DNA from: Acidobacteriaceae bacterium
GTDB lineage: Bacteria; Acidobacteriota; Terriglobia; Terriglobales; Acidobacteriaceae
DNA: 46,322 bases
NCBI GenBank assembly: GCA_025361625.1
Contig: JANYKL010000067.1
Span: forward strand, 1-46,322
Direction of reading: 5' to 3'
The notes under the pieces were generated by a model. That model saw only the letters and a list, made by a program, of their open reading frames with translations. It ran no database searches and was not told the origin of the DNA. The position numbers were made by a program, and so were the translations under genes. Below, piece by piece: positions 23,225-32,513 of the stretch (the first letter of the stretch is position 1; each line of letters starts with the position of its first letter).

Positions 23225-25441
23225 ATGGCTACCACAAAAGTCGATCCCAAGCTTAACGAAAACACCGCCCTCAAGAAGGCTAAGTCTTATGAAGGCCTCA
23301 CTAGCCGACAACTCATTGATGCTTATCGCATCATGTTCACCTCACGCCGTGTGGATGACCGGGAAATTCTTTTAAAACGCCAACAAAAGGTGTTCTTTCA
23401 GATTTCTGGCGCGGGACATGAGGCTATGGGTGTCGCCGCAGCTCTCGCCCTCAAGTCGAACTACGACTGGTTCTACCCCTATTATCGCGATCGAGCCCTG
23501 TGTCTCGCCCTGGGGGCCACCCCGTATGAAATGCTGCTTGGTGCCGTCGGAGCGGCTGACGATCCGTCTTCAGGCGGACGCCAGATGCCGTCGCATTGGG
23601 CCTTCAAGGCTTTCAACGTTGTCACCCAGTCTTCGGCGACGGGCACCCAACTTCTGCAAGCGGTCGGATGCAGTGAAGCGGCGCGTTATTTCTCGAGGCA
23701 TCCCAACTCTGCGAAGAAGTTTGAAGGCGACTATCGGCAGTTTAAAGACGTGCAATTTAAAGGGGACGAGATCACCTATGTCTCACTAGGTGATGGGACG
23801 ACGAGCGAGGGCGAGTTTTGGGAGGCAATGAATACCGCTTCCAACAAGCGCCTACCGGTAATTTTCTGCATTCAAGATAACAAATATGCCATTTCCGTTC
23901 CGGTAGAAGTGCAGACTTCCGGCGGAAACATCTCGCGAGTGGTTTCCGGGTTCCCAAACTTTCACTTTGAAGAGTTTGATGGAACCGACCCGGTTGTCGC
24001 TTACGCCGCGTTGAAGCGCGCCGCCGAATACTGCCGCGCCGGCCATGGCCCTGCGTTCGTTCATGCACACGTAATTCGGCCGTACTCACACTCGTTATCC
24101 GATGATGAACGACTTTACCGGCCGGATGCCGAACGGCAAGCCGATGCCGCCCGAGATCCCGTGCCGCGCCTGCAGATGTTCCTGTTGCGCGAAGGAATCC
24201 TCGACGAAAAAGGCATCAATACGATCGAAAAAGAAGTCGAAGAGCAGATGCAGATCGATACTGATCGGGCGCTAGCAGCCGCCCTTCCGCAGCCGAACAC
24301 CATCTACGATTTCGTTTACTCGCCGGACGTCGACCCTACTTCAAATGCCTTCGCGACCGAGCCACTAACAGCGGCTCCAGAAGTTGCGATCGAGGGGAAG
24401 AAGCCCCTTGCCCCGAAAACAATGGCAGAGCTCATCAATTTAACCTTGCGCGATGAGATGCGACGCGATGAACGCATCGTCATCTTTGGCGAGGACGTTG
24501 CCGATTGTAGCCGCGAAGAGTACATCACGGGCAAGCTTGTCAAAGGTAAGGGTGGCGTCTTCAAACTGACTTCAGGCCTACAGATGGAGTTTGGCGCCGA
24601 TCGAGTATTCAATTCTCCTCTGGCCGAAGCGAACATTATTGGCCGAGCCACCGGAATGGCGACGCGTGGCATGAAGCCGGTCGTTGAAATTCAATTCTTC
24701 GACTACATCTGGCCAGCCATGATGCAGCTTCGAGACGAACTACCGACCGTCCGCTGGCGCTCGAATAATGCTTTCTCATCACCGCTGGTCGTCCGCGTGG
24801 CTATCGGCGGCTACCTTACCGGCGGCGCGATCTATCACTCCCAGTGCGGCGAGAGCATTTTCACTCATACGCCGGGAATGCGCGTCGTGTTCCCATCGAA
24901 CGCGCTAGACGCGGCGGGATTACTGCGCACCGCGATTCGCTGCGACGACCCTGTTTTGTTCCTCGAGCACAAACGACTCTACCGTGAAACCTATGGGCGC
25001 GCTGCGTACCCCGGCGCGGATTACATGGTTCCCTTCGGCAAGGCGAAAATCGTGCAGCCGGGAACGGATTTGACCGTCGTTACCTATGGAGCGGTTGTCC
25101 CGCGAGCTTTGCAGGCTGCACAGAAACTAGAACGCGAGCATGAGGTAAGCGTTGAATTGATCGACCTAAGAACTTTGAGCCCGTTCGACTGGGATTCGAT
25201 CGCCGCTTCGGTCAAGAAGACGAACCGTGTCTTAATTGCTTATGAAGATTGCCTGAGTTGGGGTTACGGAGCGGAGATCGCTGCCCGCGTCGCCGACCAG
25301 CTTTTCCATCACCTGGACGCTCCGGTCAAGCGAGTGGCGGCAACGGACACGTTTGTCGCTTATCAGCCGATACTCGAGGACGCCATCTTGCCGCAGGCCA
25401 GCGACTTGTTCAGGGCGATGAAAGAGTTGGCAGAGTTCTAG
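23225..25441 (+). CDS. 2-oxoacid dehydrogenase E1, alpha and beta subunits fused
   Basis: 738 residues. Residues about 25-350 are an E1 alpha domain with the thiamine-diphosphate motif [15 protein letters not shown] (189-203) ending in QDNKYAIS; residues about 395-738 are an E1 beta domain ([38 protein letters not shown]; transketolase C-terminal segment ending ...[10 protein letters not shown]). A 40-residue linker joins them. Fused E1 enzymes of this size oxidise branched-chain or related 2-oxoacids with E2 and E3 encoded elsewhere. No E2 or E3 gene is adjacent; the split E1/E2 genes at 38803-43734 are a separate set. The fused type appears to be monocistronic, convergent with DoxX. Confidence 0.93.
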   Translation: MATTKVDPKLNENTALKKAKSYEGLTSRQLIDAYRIMFTSRRVDDREILLKRQQKVFFQISGAGHEAMGVAAALALKSNYDWFYPYYRDRALCLALGATPYEMLLGAVGAADDPSSGGRQMPSHWAFKAFNVVTQSSATGTQLLQAVGCSEAARYFSRHPNSAKKFEGDYRQFKDVQFKGDEITYVSLGDGTTSEGEFWEAMNTASNKRLPVIFCIQDNKYAISVPVEVQTSGGNISRVVSGFPNFHFEEFDGTDPVVAYAALKRAAEYCRAGHGPAFVHAHVIRPYSHSLSDDERLYRPDAERQADAARDPVPRLQMFLLREGILDEKGINTIEKEVEEQMQIDTDRALAAALPQPNTIYDFVYSPDVDPTSNAFATEPLTAAPEVAIEGKKPLAPKTMAELINLTLRDEMRRDERIVIFGEDVADCSREEYITGKLVKGKGGVFKLTSGLQMEFGADRVFNSPLAEANIIGRATGMATRGMKPVVEIQFFDYIWPAMMQLRDELPTVRWRSNNAFSSPLVVRVAIGGYLTGGAIYHSQCGESIFTHTPGMRVVFPSNALDAAGLLRTAIRCDDPVLFLEHKRLYRETYGRAAYPGADYMVPFGKAKIVQPGTDLTVVTYGAVVPRALQAAQKLEREHEVSVELIDLRTLSPFDWDSIAASVKKTNRVLIAYEDCLSWGYGAEIAARVADQLFHHLDAPVKRVAATDTFVAYQPILEDAILPQASDLFRAMKELAEF

Positions 25442-25483
25442 AGGTTCGTGAAAAAGCGCTAGCCTTTCAGCAGCGGCTGTAAG

Positions 25484-25897
25484 TCATCGCTGCAACTTGC
25501 GCCCACCTCGTCTTCCAAACATAACTCCCCAAGGCCCGCCATCAAAACAGATCAACGCAAAAGCAATCGCCATCAGGGCCATCGGAAACTGATAGCCTCC
25601 CTGCCCTGTCAACCCGTGCTTGTAATGCAACTTCCAAATCGCCACCGCCATTTCGATAAAAAACGCGAGCGAGAAGAAGCGCGTGAATAATCCCAGCACG
25701 ATTCCAATCCCACCAAAGAACTCTGTTCCAGCGGAGAGGTAGCCCATCCAAGACGGCAGGCCGAGGGAGCCGACCGCAGCTGTATGCTGGTGCAAACCGC
25801 CGGCGATCTTGGGATACCCGTGCGCGATCATGATCGCGCCGAGAACGAGCCGTAGCACAAGCAAGGCAAGGGGCTGCATGCGATTAAGAAAATCCAC
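25484..25897 (-). CDS. DoxX family membrane protein
   Basis: 137 residues from a GTG at 25897 with GGAGG four bases upstream. A longer in-frame reading from 26014 would run into the pseudopilin gene and adds a non-family extension, so it is rejected. Four hydrophobic segments (LALLVLRLVLGAIMIAHG; GTEFFGGIGIVLGLFTRFF; EMAVAIWKL; FPMALMAIAFALICFDGGPW) match the DoxX fold, including the early HG and the C-terminal DGG. DoxX proteins are often associated with quinone/thiol redox functions. Lies 46 bases after the third pseudopilin gene, possibly the last gene of that operon. Confidence 0.85.
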   Translation of the reverse strand: MDFLNRMQPLALLVLRLVLGAIMIAHGYPKIAGGLHQHTAAVGSLGLPSWMGYLSAGTEFFGGIGIVLGLFTRFFSLAFFIEMAVAIWKLHYKHGLTGQGGYQFPMALMAIAFALICFDGGPWGVMFGRRGGRKLQR

Positions 25898-25943
25898 ATT
25901 ACCTCCGGGAGAGTCAAACAAATCGGGCAATCCAGCAGGAAGC

Positions 25944-26372
25944 CTACCAGCTAGAGTAGGCTTTGCCATCGCTGCCAACCTGGCTTGACCCGCTGTGAAC
26001 GCCGATGATACCACCTGTATCCTTTTGGTCGAGCGTCATGATTGTGCCATCGCCCTGCTCGGTTTCCCAGGTATCGACGCTGCCGGTAATATCTTCAGGA
26101 ATTTCTTTTATGTAGCCGGCGGTGCGCAAATCGTCCAGAGATTGCGGCGGCTTCTGTTTGTCCTGCGTGTACTGATAAATAACACGATTCAGCGTTTCAA
26201 GATTCTGCCGCAAATTATCTTCGCGCGCCCGCACTATCGTGTGGCTGTAAATTGGTATGCCGATTCCGAGCAGAATCAGGATAATACTGATCACGACCAT
26301 CATCTCAATCAGAGTGAAGCCGCGGCAGTCGGGTGTTGACTTAGCAGGCACCATCGCTTTGCGCATCGGCAA
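25944..26372 (-). CDS. Type II/IV-type pseudopilin (GspG-like), third of three
   Basis: 142 residues. A short positive leader ends in DCRG, with prepilin peptidase cleavage before FTLIEMMVVISIILILLG (Glu+5 present), followed by the long N-terminal helix (SHTIVRAREDNLRQNLETLN) and a small C-terminal domain ending IGVHSGSSQVGSDGKAYSSW. The C-terminal DG-x-x-YSSW loop is shared with the two upstream pseudopilins and resembles the calcium-binding region of GspG. It should be a minor or major pseudopilin of a secretion or pilus-like system with the secretin at 27390-29738. Four bases separate it from the preceding gene. Confidence 0.88.
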   Translation of the reverse strand: MPMRKAMVPAKSTPDCRGFTLIEMMVVISIILILLGIGIPIYSHTIVRAREDNLRQNLETLNRVIYQYTQDKQKPPQSLDDLRTAGYIKEIPEDITGSVDTWETEQGDGTIMTLDQKDTGGIIGVHSGSSQVGSDGKAYSSW

Positions 26373-26375
26373 CGC

Positions 26376-26840
26376 CTAGTGGGTCCAACTGGAATACGGT
26401 GTCCCGTCGCTCGATATTTCCTCCGAACCACTATGAACGCCGCCTATCCCGGTTTGATTCGGGTCCCAGGCGTTTTCCGGGTCTTCCGGATCAGTCACCC
26501 ACGTATCGTTTTTTCCGGTGATGTCATCGGGGATGAATTTCATGTATCCAGGCACTAAGTCTTGTAAGGACTGCGGCGCTTTCTTCTTGTCGAGCGAGTA
26601 TTCCTGAATTTGCTTGTTGAGCGTGGCCAAGTCCTGATGAAGTCGTGCCTCCCGAGATCGGACAATGCTGCGGTTGTACATCGGCAATGCAATCGCCAGC
26701 AGGATAAGAATCATGCTGATGACAACGACCATCTCGATCAGGGTGAAACCGCGAAATCTCGAAATTGGCGCGCTGCGGCCGCAAATTCTATTCGGAAGGC
26801 TGCCGCCAGAGGGCTCCCCAAGTCTGGATTGGAACATCAT
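26376..26840 (-). CDS. Type II/IV-type pseudopilin (GspG-like), second of three
   Basis: 154 residues. The leader is unusually long for a prepilin, 31 residues ending SRFRG before FTLIEMVVVISMILILLA with Glu+5. The helix (RSIVRSREARLHQDLATLNK) and the C-terminal segment GIGGVHSGSEEISSDGTPYS with SWTH parallel the next gene; the two are sister copies. The ATG at 26840 overlaps the preceding TAA by one base (TAATG), so translation is coupled. A shorter start within the leader is possible, though no better start codon is obvious. Role as for the other pseudopilins. Confidence 0.87.
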   Translation of the reverse strand: MMFQSRLGEPSGGSLPNRICGRSAPISRFRGFTLIEMVVVISMILILLAIALPMYNRSIVRSREARLHQDLATLNKQIQEYSLDKKKAPQSLQDLVPGYMKFIPDDITGKNDTWVTDPEDPENAWDPNQTGIGGVHSGSEEISSDGTPYSSWTH

Positions 26841-27304
26841 TACCAGTCCTTATACTTCGTGCCGTCCAAAGCGGTCTGGTCGGATTTGGTGTAAACGTCG
26901 AACACGTTCTGGCCGCCCCACGAATCGGATGTGGGATCATCCTGCATGGAACGCATTCCCCATTCCTGTTTGGTTAAAGGGTCGACTGGAATTTTGCGTA
27001 GAAATTTTAATTTTTTACCGCCAACATCCACGCCTTTCACCAGCGTGTCCAAGTCCGGAGGATAACCTTCGCTGCCCACTTTGAGTTGAAACGCCCCCCG
27101 ATCGGCAGCATCCTTGTATCGGTCAATCGCGTCGCGCAACATCCACAGGTCATAACGAAGTTCACGCTCACGTTCGCGGTAGATAGCGTTTTTAGCGATT
27201 GGAACTGCGCCGCCAACCAGAATGATAAGGATCGCTGTCGCAACCATCAATTCGATGAGCGTGAAACCTCGCTGCGACTTTCGAAGTCTGATTGCAATAC
27301 TCAT
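26840..27304 (-). CDS. Type II/IV-type pseudopilin (GspG-like), first of three
   Basis: 154 residues from the ATG at 27304; a longer in-frame start at 27343 gives a Cys-rich extension not seen in prepilins. The leader MSIAIRLRKSQRG precedes FTLIELMVATAILIILVG (cleavage after Gly13, Glu+5). The helix is followed by YDLWMLRDAIDRYKDAADRG, GYPPDLDTLVKGV and a C-terminal GGQNVFDVYTKSD, LDGTKYKDW. The GYPPxLDxLV element is typical of GspG-type pseudopilins. Ends in TAATG coupling to the second pseudopilin gene. Together the three could build a short pseudopilus in the periplasm. Confidence 0.88.
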   Translation of the reverse strand: MSIAIRLRKSQRGFTLIELMVATAILIILVGGAVPIAKNAIYRERERELRYDLWMLRDAIDRYKDAADRGAFQLKVGSEGYPPDLDTLVKGVDVGGKKLKFLRKIPVDPLTKQEWGMRSMQDDPTSDSWGGQNVFDVYTKSDQTALDGTKYKDW

Positions 27305-27389
27305 AAATGATCTGCCGCACGGTTGCTGATCCGATCTGCACATCAGAATCCCGAAACAAACGCCACCCTAAAACCTGCCCAAATGAGTG

Positions 27390-29738
27390 TCACTGAATCG
27401 TGATTGCCGCCTGTGCGCCGCTCATGGAAATAGGCTGCATACCGGGATCGCGCGCTCCTCCGCGAGTGATGCTCAGGGCAGATTGACCTGCGGTTTTGGC
27501 CATAAACGTTATGGTCACGACCGCTCCCTGGCCAGAGACCCCGCCAGCACCGGGAGGCCGCGTTGCGGTAATCTGCAAGGTGCCGCTCGCCGGATCATCG
27601 CGGTGCACGAGCGCGACCGCTTGACCGTCCTGCGAGAGAAATCCGCCATTTGAGACGTTAACCACCTGCAATTGATTTGGGTCGTAGTTCATTTGAACCG
27701 GAACCGAATAAATATTCTGCGCACCTGATACCAGCACATTCACGGTGAAGGTCGAGCCCTTGGCCTGCGTCACCGTTGGCGGATCGAATATGAACATTCC
27801 GCTTCCGGCCGGAGGCGCGGCTTGTCCGGGAAGAAGGTTCTGCGCAGACGGATTCGGCGTCGCCAGCGGCGCAGGGGTCCCTGGTGCTGGGGCTTGTGGT
27901 GCAGGCGTTGGAGAACCCGGCGCAGCATTGGGCGCGCTTATCTTGCTGTTCGTCCGTCGTAAGACGAGAGCGTTAGCCGTGCCCACATCGAGCATATCGG
28001 AGCCAACGCGCGACCCTTCTGGCCCACGAATGATGTGTGGGATCAGGACAAAAACGATTTCGTTCTGCTGGTGATCGGCGTTGGTTTGCGAGAAGAGATA
28101 CTTCAAGATTGGAATCTGAGCCAAGCCCGGAATGCCGGTAAGAGCTCTGGTCTGCTGGTCCTCCATGATGCCGCCAAGAAGATTGACTTCGCCATCCTTC
28201 AGCCGGATTTCGTGTTCGATTTTACGCTGCCCGATTACAGGTTGGTTAATACCACCGATGCTAACGTAGGAGGTTACCGCCGAAACATCTAACGACATCT
28301 TCAGCGAGACTTCGCGTCCGGCGTGGACTCGAGGCGTGATATCGATGTTTACACCAACGTCGAGATACTGAAACTGAGTGTTTACCAGTGGATTAATCCC
28401 GACGCCTCCAATTCCCGGTTGAAACGATCCGGTCGCTACCGGCACTCGATCGCCGATCTTCAAGGTAGCTTTCTGCCCGTCGAGAGCGCGAATCTGCGGG
28501 TTCTGCATGATCTTGGTATTCGTGTCGCTTAAGAGCGCGGTCGCAGACGCCTGCGGAATTGTCACCTGGAAATCGGTGGCGTTCAAACTCCCGAGCTGAT
28601 TCAAACTGATGCCGTTGCTCGAGGAGGATGAGGTTGGCGACGTGGTGGTCACGCCGTTCGTGGTCGTGGTCGTCGGAGCGGGGGTATTGATATTATTTTG
28701 CAGCTGAACGGAAATGCTCGTTGGGGGGTTGATTCCGAGCGTGTGCATCTTGTCGCGGCTCACCTGCATGACCGCCACTTCGATCAGAACTTCCGGCTTC
28801 GCCTTGTCGAGATCGTCGACTAATTTCTGCACCAATGCCATCTGATCCGGAGTCCCGCGAACCACGATTGCACCCTGCGATGGCAGTTGCTGAATGCGGC
28901 TGACTTCTAGGATAGTGCGAATAGCATTGACGACATCCTGCAACTCGGTGGGCTGGGAAAGATTAGATAAATAAAAGGTTTTGATAACGTTTTGTTCCAG
29001 CTCTTTCCGCTTGGCGGGATTGTCTTGCGCGATAAAAATCGTATTCGGCGTCACCGGACGCCAGAAAGTTTTGGTCTCGAAAGAAATAATCTCGAGAGCA
29101 TCTTCGAGAGTAACGCCATTGAGTTCGATTCGTACCTGACGCGGCGTGTAATCGGGATCGAACAGCACGTTAATGCCGGCCAGCTTTCCTACCGTCTCGT
29201 AAATGACGCTCGCTTTTTCCGTAATCTTCAACGTGATCGGCACGTTCGAAATTGGAGCGAGTTCCACCGGGCCTTGCGCCGACTCGAGCCGCCGTCGCAG
29301 CGGCGTGACGCTCGGTCCGAGAGCCTGCGGACCCGGATTTGCCGCATCTTTGATCATTTGCTCGGTGCGCTTCAACTCCTGCTGGGCAATGAAGGAGGAA
29401 GGGTCGATGTCGAGCCCCTTCTGAAATTCAATCAGCGCCTGGTCAAGCTTGCCGTTATCGCGCACAATCTGGCCGCGATGAACGTGCGAGGCAGCGGCGT
29501 AGAATTTCGAGCGCTCGTAGGAAGAGCGGTATTTCAAATCTTTGGGTCTGAGATTGTAAGCTTGCTTGTAATAGTCAAAAGCCTGCTCATAATTTTGGCG
29601 TGCCTCGGCGTCGGCGCCCTTATCCCATAGCGCACGGGCTGAGTCGACGCTGCGAGCCAGCACCGGAAATTGCACACATAGCGCGAGAAGCGCAATCAGA
29701 ACTGGAAGGATCGAACGCTCTGCCCTCATCCTCATCAA
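27390..29738 (-). CDS. Secretin (GspD/PilQ-type) with TPR N terminus and C-terminal cohesin-like domain
   Basis: 782 residues. Signal peptide (SILPVLIALLALCVQFPVLA), TPR-like repeats at about 30-140 (QNYEQAFDYYKQAYNLRPKD; LDQALIEFQKGLDIDPSS), a secretin short N domain (VIYETVGKLAGINVLFDPDY), an N1-like domain (VVRGTPDQMALVQKLVDDLD) and the secretin barrel at about 400-590 with VPVATGSFQ and GGIMEDQQTRALTGIPGLAQ. A Pro/Ala-rich linker (about 615-665) leads to FDPPTVTQAKGSTFTVNVLV and MNYDPNQLQVVNV, a cohesin-like beta-sandwich. An outer-membrane channel for a type II secretion or pilus system; the extra domain may bind cargo or peptidoglycan. No ATPase or platform protein is in the window. First gene of the leftward operon. 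Confidence 0.92.
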   Translation of the reverse strand: MMRMRAERSILPVLIALLALCVQFPVLARSVDSARALWDKGADAEARQNYEQAFDYYKQAYNLRPKDLKYRSSYERSKFYAAASHVHRGQIVRDNGKLDQALIEFQKGLDIDPSSFIAQQELKRTEQMIKDAANPGPQALGPSVTPLRRRLESAQGPVELAPISNVPITLKITEKASVIYETVGKLAGINVLFDPDYTPRQVRIELNGVTLEDALEIISFETKTFWRPVTPNTIFIAQDNPAKRKELEQNVIKTFYLSNLSQPTELQDVVNAIRTILEVSRIQQLPSQGAIVVRGTPDQMALVQKLVDDLDKAKPEVLIEVAVMQVSRDKMHTLGINPPTSISVQLQNNINTPAPTTTTTNGVTTTSPTSSSSSNGISLNQLGSLNATDFQVTIPQASATALLSDTNTKIMQNPQIRALDGQKATLKIGDRVPVATGSFQPGIGGVGINPLVNTQFQYLDVGVNIDITPRVHAGREVSLKMSLDVSAVTSYVSIGGINQPVIGQRKIEHEIRLKDGEVNLLGGIMEDQQTRALTGIPGLAQIPILKYLFSQTNADHQQNEIVFVLIPHIIRGPEGSRVGSDMLDVGTANALVLRRTNSKISAPNAAPGSPTPAPQAPAPGTPAPLATPNPSAQNLLPGQAAPPAGSGMFIFDPPTVTQAKGSTFTVNVLVSGAQNIYSVPVQMNYDPNQLQVVNVSNGGFLSQDGQAVALVHRDDPASGTLQITATRPPGAGGVSGQGAVVTITFMAKTAGQSALSITRGGARDPGMQPISMSGAQAAITIQ

Positions 29739-30037
29739 TCAATCCTCATCAGAATCTTTCTCCGGGCGGCTCCGGCTGGAAATTGTGATAACCAAGCACC
29801 ACGGCGAGAGGCCGCCTTGGTTGAACTTCTCTAGGAAAAGTACTGGAAAATCGGATTATAACATCGCGGAAACACCCGCCGAAGTGATTGTCACGCCACT
29901 GTTTACACTCGTTGGTACATTTTCCAAATAAGGCCCAAGCGCACCTCACTCTGTGCTATTCCAACGGGTGTGAAGCGCGTTTTCAGGCCGAAATTCCATC
30001 GTGCATTCGTGGTACTTTCTTTCTAGTCCTTTTAGTC

Positions 30038-30568
30038 ATGGCCAAGCAAACTACCCATCCAACCCAACCCAACAAGGAGAAAAATCCTCGCCGTCAGCCG
30101 ACCGCTTCCGGTGAGAAGGATGCCTCGGTCAACAGGAACGCCGGCTACAACTACTTCTTGCTAGAAAAATTCGAAGCTGGGGTGGTTTTAACCGGTACCG
30201 AGGTCAAATCGGTTCGCACCGGGAAGACGAATTTGAAGGATGCGTATGGACTGATCAAAGATGGCGAACTCTGGTTGCTAAACTGCCATATCAGTCCCTA
30301 CGATCACGGCAATTTCGCAAATCACGCCGCTCTTCGGACCCGCAAGCTGCTGATTCACAAGGAAGAAATTCGCAAGTTAATCGGCAAAACGCAGCAGAAG
30401 GGCCTTACCCTCATCCCGACCCGCATGTATTTCAAGAACGGCAAGATCAAGGTGGAGGTGGCGCTGGCCAAAGGCAAACAGCAGTGGGACAAGCGAGAGA
30501 CCGAGCGTCGCCGAACTGCCGACAAAGAAGCCCGCGACGCAATCTCGCGGGGACGAAAGCACGCCTAA
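30038..30568 (+). CDS. smpB: SsrA-binding protein SmpB
   Basis: 176 residues from the ATG at 30038; an upstream in-frame reading from 29888 is rejected because it adds about 50 residues unlike SmpB. After a basic N-terminal extension rich in Lys, Pro and Thr, the core matches SmpB: NRNAGYNYFLLEKFEAGVVL, TGTEVKSVRTGKTNLKDAYG, GELWLLNCHISPYDHGNF, RTRKLLIHKEEIRKL and the basic tail GKQQWDKRETERRR. SmpB binds tmRNA and rescues stalled ribosomes in trans-translation. The tmRNA gene is not seen here. Divergent from the secretin operon; pepA follows. Confidence 0.97.
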   Translation: MAKQTTHPTQPNKEKNPRRQPTASGEKDASVNRNAGYNYFLLEKFEAGVVLTGTEVKSVRTGKTNLKDAYGLIKDGELWLLNCHISPYDHGNFANHAALRTRKLLIHKEEIRKLIGKTQQKGLTLIPTRMYFKNGKIKVEVALAKGKQQWDKRETERRRTADKEARDAISRGRKHA

Positions 30569-30728
30569 CTGGTCTGGAGGCTCGGCGGTTGCCAATCATG
30601 CGACTGTTAAATTAACTAACTTGCCGGCTACGAGATCTTTCTCCATCCACTTTTAACAGGGTGCTTTTCAAAAGTTCCTCGCGGGTTGCACGTTTCCCCT
30701 TCCACCGTGGATACTGAAGCTATTCATC

Positions 30729-32363
30729 ATGAAAACAATTCTTTCTTCCTCCTCTCCTTCGCAAATCGAAACTGATTGTCTGGTAGTAATCGTTCTAGAT
30801 CGCGTTGAAAAAGAGGCGTTTCAAAAGCCGAGCGAAAGGGCTAAGGCCGACAAGGACAAAGTTGCTCCTATAAACCAAGTAGTATCTGGCGAAAAGCAGA
30901 AGTCGACGCCGTCGGTCGAATCTTCCGATGCGGCCGTGATTGAGGCCGCCAAGGAGGTGCTCTCGAGCGGCGAAGTCACCGCCCGCATCTTCGAAACTAC
31001 ACTTATTCATCGCCCTGCGGGCCTAGCGGCAAAGCGCCTGTTGTTGCTCGGAGGGGGCAAGGCTAAGAATTTTTCTGATATCGATTTGCGCAAGTTGGCT
31101 GGCACGGCCGTGCGCGCGCTGAAAGGTAAGGGCATCCGCCAGTTCGCGTTTGTGGTGGGCGGCGGTGAGGGGGGAAGCATTTCTTCTACGCGGGCAGTCA
31201 CCTCAATCGTCGAGGGTGCTTTCGTCGGCAACTTCGAGCCTGACTACTACAAGAGCGACCGCAAAGACCAGAAGATTGACGAACTCACAATCGTCGTTGA
31301 AGGCGGGCAAGTGGAGAGTCGACAAAGGGATTCGAGATCGCCGGAGAGCGGGCTTGAGGACGCGCTCGAGACCGCCCGCGTCATCGGCGAGTCGCAAAAT
31401 TTTGCCCGTGACTTGATCAACGAGCCATCGAACCGGATGACGCCGACGATTCTGGCAGAGCGAGCGCGACAGATGGCAGAAGAGGTCGGCCTGAAGTGCG
31501 AAGATTATGGAGCCGACAAGATCAGGCAACTGAAGATGGGAGCGTTCTGGGGAGTCGCCCAAGGTTCCGACGAGCCTCCGACACTCATTGTGCTGCATTA
31601 CGAACCGCTGGGGGAAGCGCCTAGCGGGGCGGCAAAAAATGTGCACATAGGTCTGGTCGGCAAGGGCGTGACGTTTGATACCGGCGGCATCTCGATTAAA
31701 CCGGCCGACGGCATGGAAAAAATGAAGTACGACATGGCCGGAGCCGCTACGATGATCGGAGTGATGCGGGCGATCGCGTTGCTTAAGCCCAAGGTTAAAG
31801 TTACTGCGATCATTCTGGCGACGGAAAACATGCCCTCCGGCAAGGCTCAGAAACCGGGAGACGTACAGATCGCGATGTCAGGCAAGTCGATCGAAATCAT
31901 CAATACCGACGCCGAGGGACGCCAGATTCTGGCAGATGGCTTGACCTACGCGCGACAACTCGGATGCACCCACCTCATCGACGCTGCCACCTTAACCGGA
32001 GCAGTCGTCGTAGCGCTCGGGTACGTCAACGCCGGAGTTTTCGCCAGCACCGACGAGATGTACGACCGCTTTTCCGCCGCCAACAAAGTGGCGGGCGAGA
32101 AAATGTGGCGCTTGCCGCTGGACGACGAATATAAAGAGACTCTTAAGTCAAACATTGCCGACATGGTAAACGCCGGCAGCCGCTACGGTGGCGCCATTTT
32201 CGCCGCAATGTTTTTGAAAGAATTTGCGGAAGACACACCGTGGATTCACCTCGACATCGCGGGAACGGCGTGGATGGAAGACGCCAAACCCTGGATCGCG
32301 AAGGGGCCATCAGGAGTTGCGCTGCGAAGTCTGGTGGAGTTTGTGAAGGGTTGGACCGCCTAG
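30729..32363 (+). CDS. pepA: Leucyl aminopeptidase (M17 family)
   Basis: 544 residues, longer than the usual ~500 because of a Lys/Asp/Ser-rich insertion in the N-terminal domain (about 34-66). The C-terminal catalytic domain has the metal and catalytic signatures: GLVGKGVTFDTGGISIKP (Lys and Asp ligands), KYDMAGAATMIG, and NTDAEGRQ, where the family motif NTDAEGRL has Leu changed to Gln. All metal ligands seem present. A two-metal exopeptidase that removes N-terminal residues, hexameric in the cytoplasm; PepA homologues can also bind DNA. The ATG at 30729 is the first in frame. It is followed by uvrC after 150 bases. Confidence 0.95.
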   Translation: MKTILSSSSPSQIETDCLVVIVLDRVEKEAFQKPSERAKADKDKVAPINQVVSGEKQKSTPSVESSDAAVIEAAKEVLSSGEVTARIFETTLIHRPAGLAAKRLLLLGGGKAKNFSDIDLRKLAGTAVRALKGKGIRQFAFVVGGGEGGSISSTRAVTSIVEGAFVGNFEPDYYKSDRKDQKIDELTIVVEGGQVESRQRDSRSPESGLEDALETARVIGESQNFARDLINEPSNRMTPTILAERARQMAEEVGLKCEDYGADKIRQLKMGAFWGVAQGSDEPPTLIVLHYEPLGEAPSGAAKNVHIGLVGKGVTFDTGGISIKPADGMEKMKYDMAGAATMIGVMRAIALLKPKVKVTAIILATENMPSGKAQKPGDVQIAMSGKSIEIINTDAEGRQILADGLTYARQLGCTHLIDAATLTGAVVVALGYVNAGVFASTDEMYDRFSAANKVAGEKMWRLPLDDEYKETLKSNIADMVNAGSRYGGAIFAAMFLKEFAEDTPWIHLDIAGTAWMEDAKPWIAKGPSGVALRSLVEFVKGWTA

Positions 32364-32513
32364 ATTCAGCCGAGCTCAATTTTTTTGGATAGCGAGAATC
32401 AGATTCGCACATCGTGGAACCGGTAACTGAGCCCGATACTTCTTCGCCAAGCCCGAAGTTCGCCGAAACCCATATATTTGAAGTGTTTTTCTCTAAACTG
32501 AATCCAATCACTT

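Noticed and set aside
28992-29630. 212-residue open frame antisense to the secretin
   Set aside because: Lies entirely inside a well-supported gene on the other strand; charge-rich shadow.
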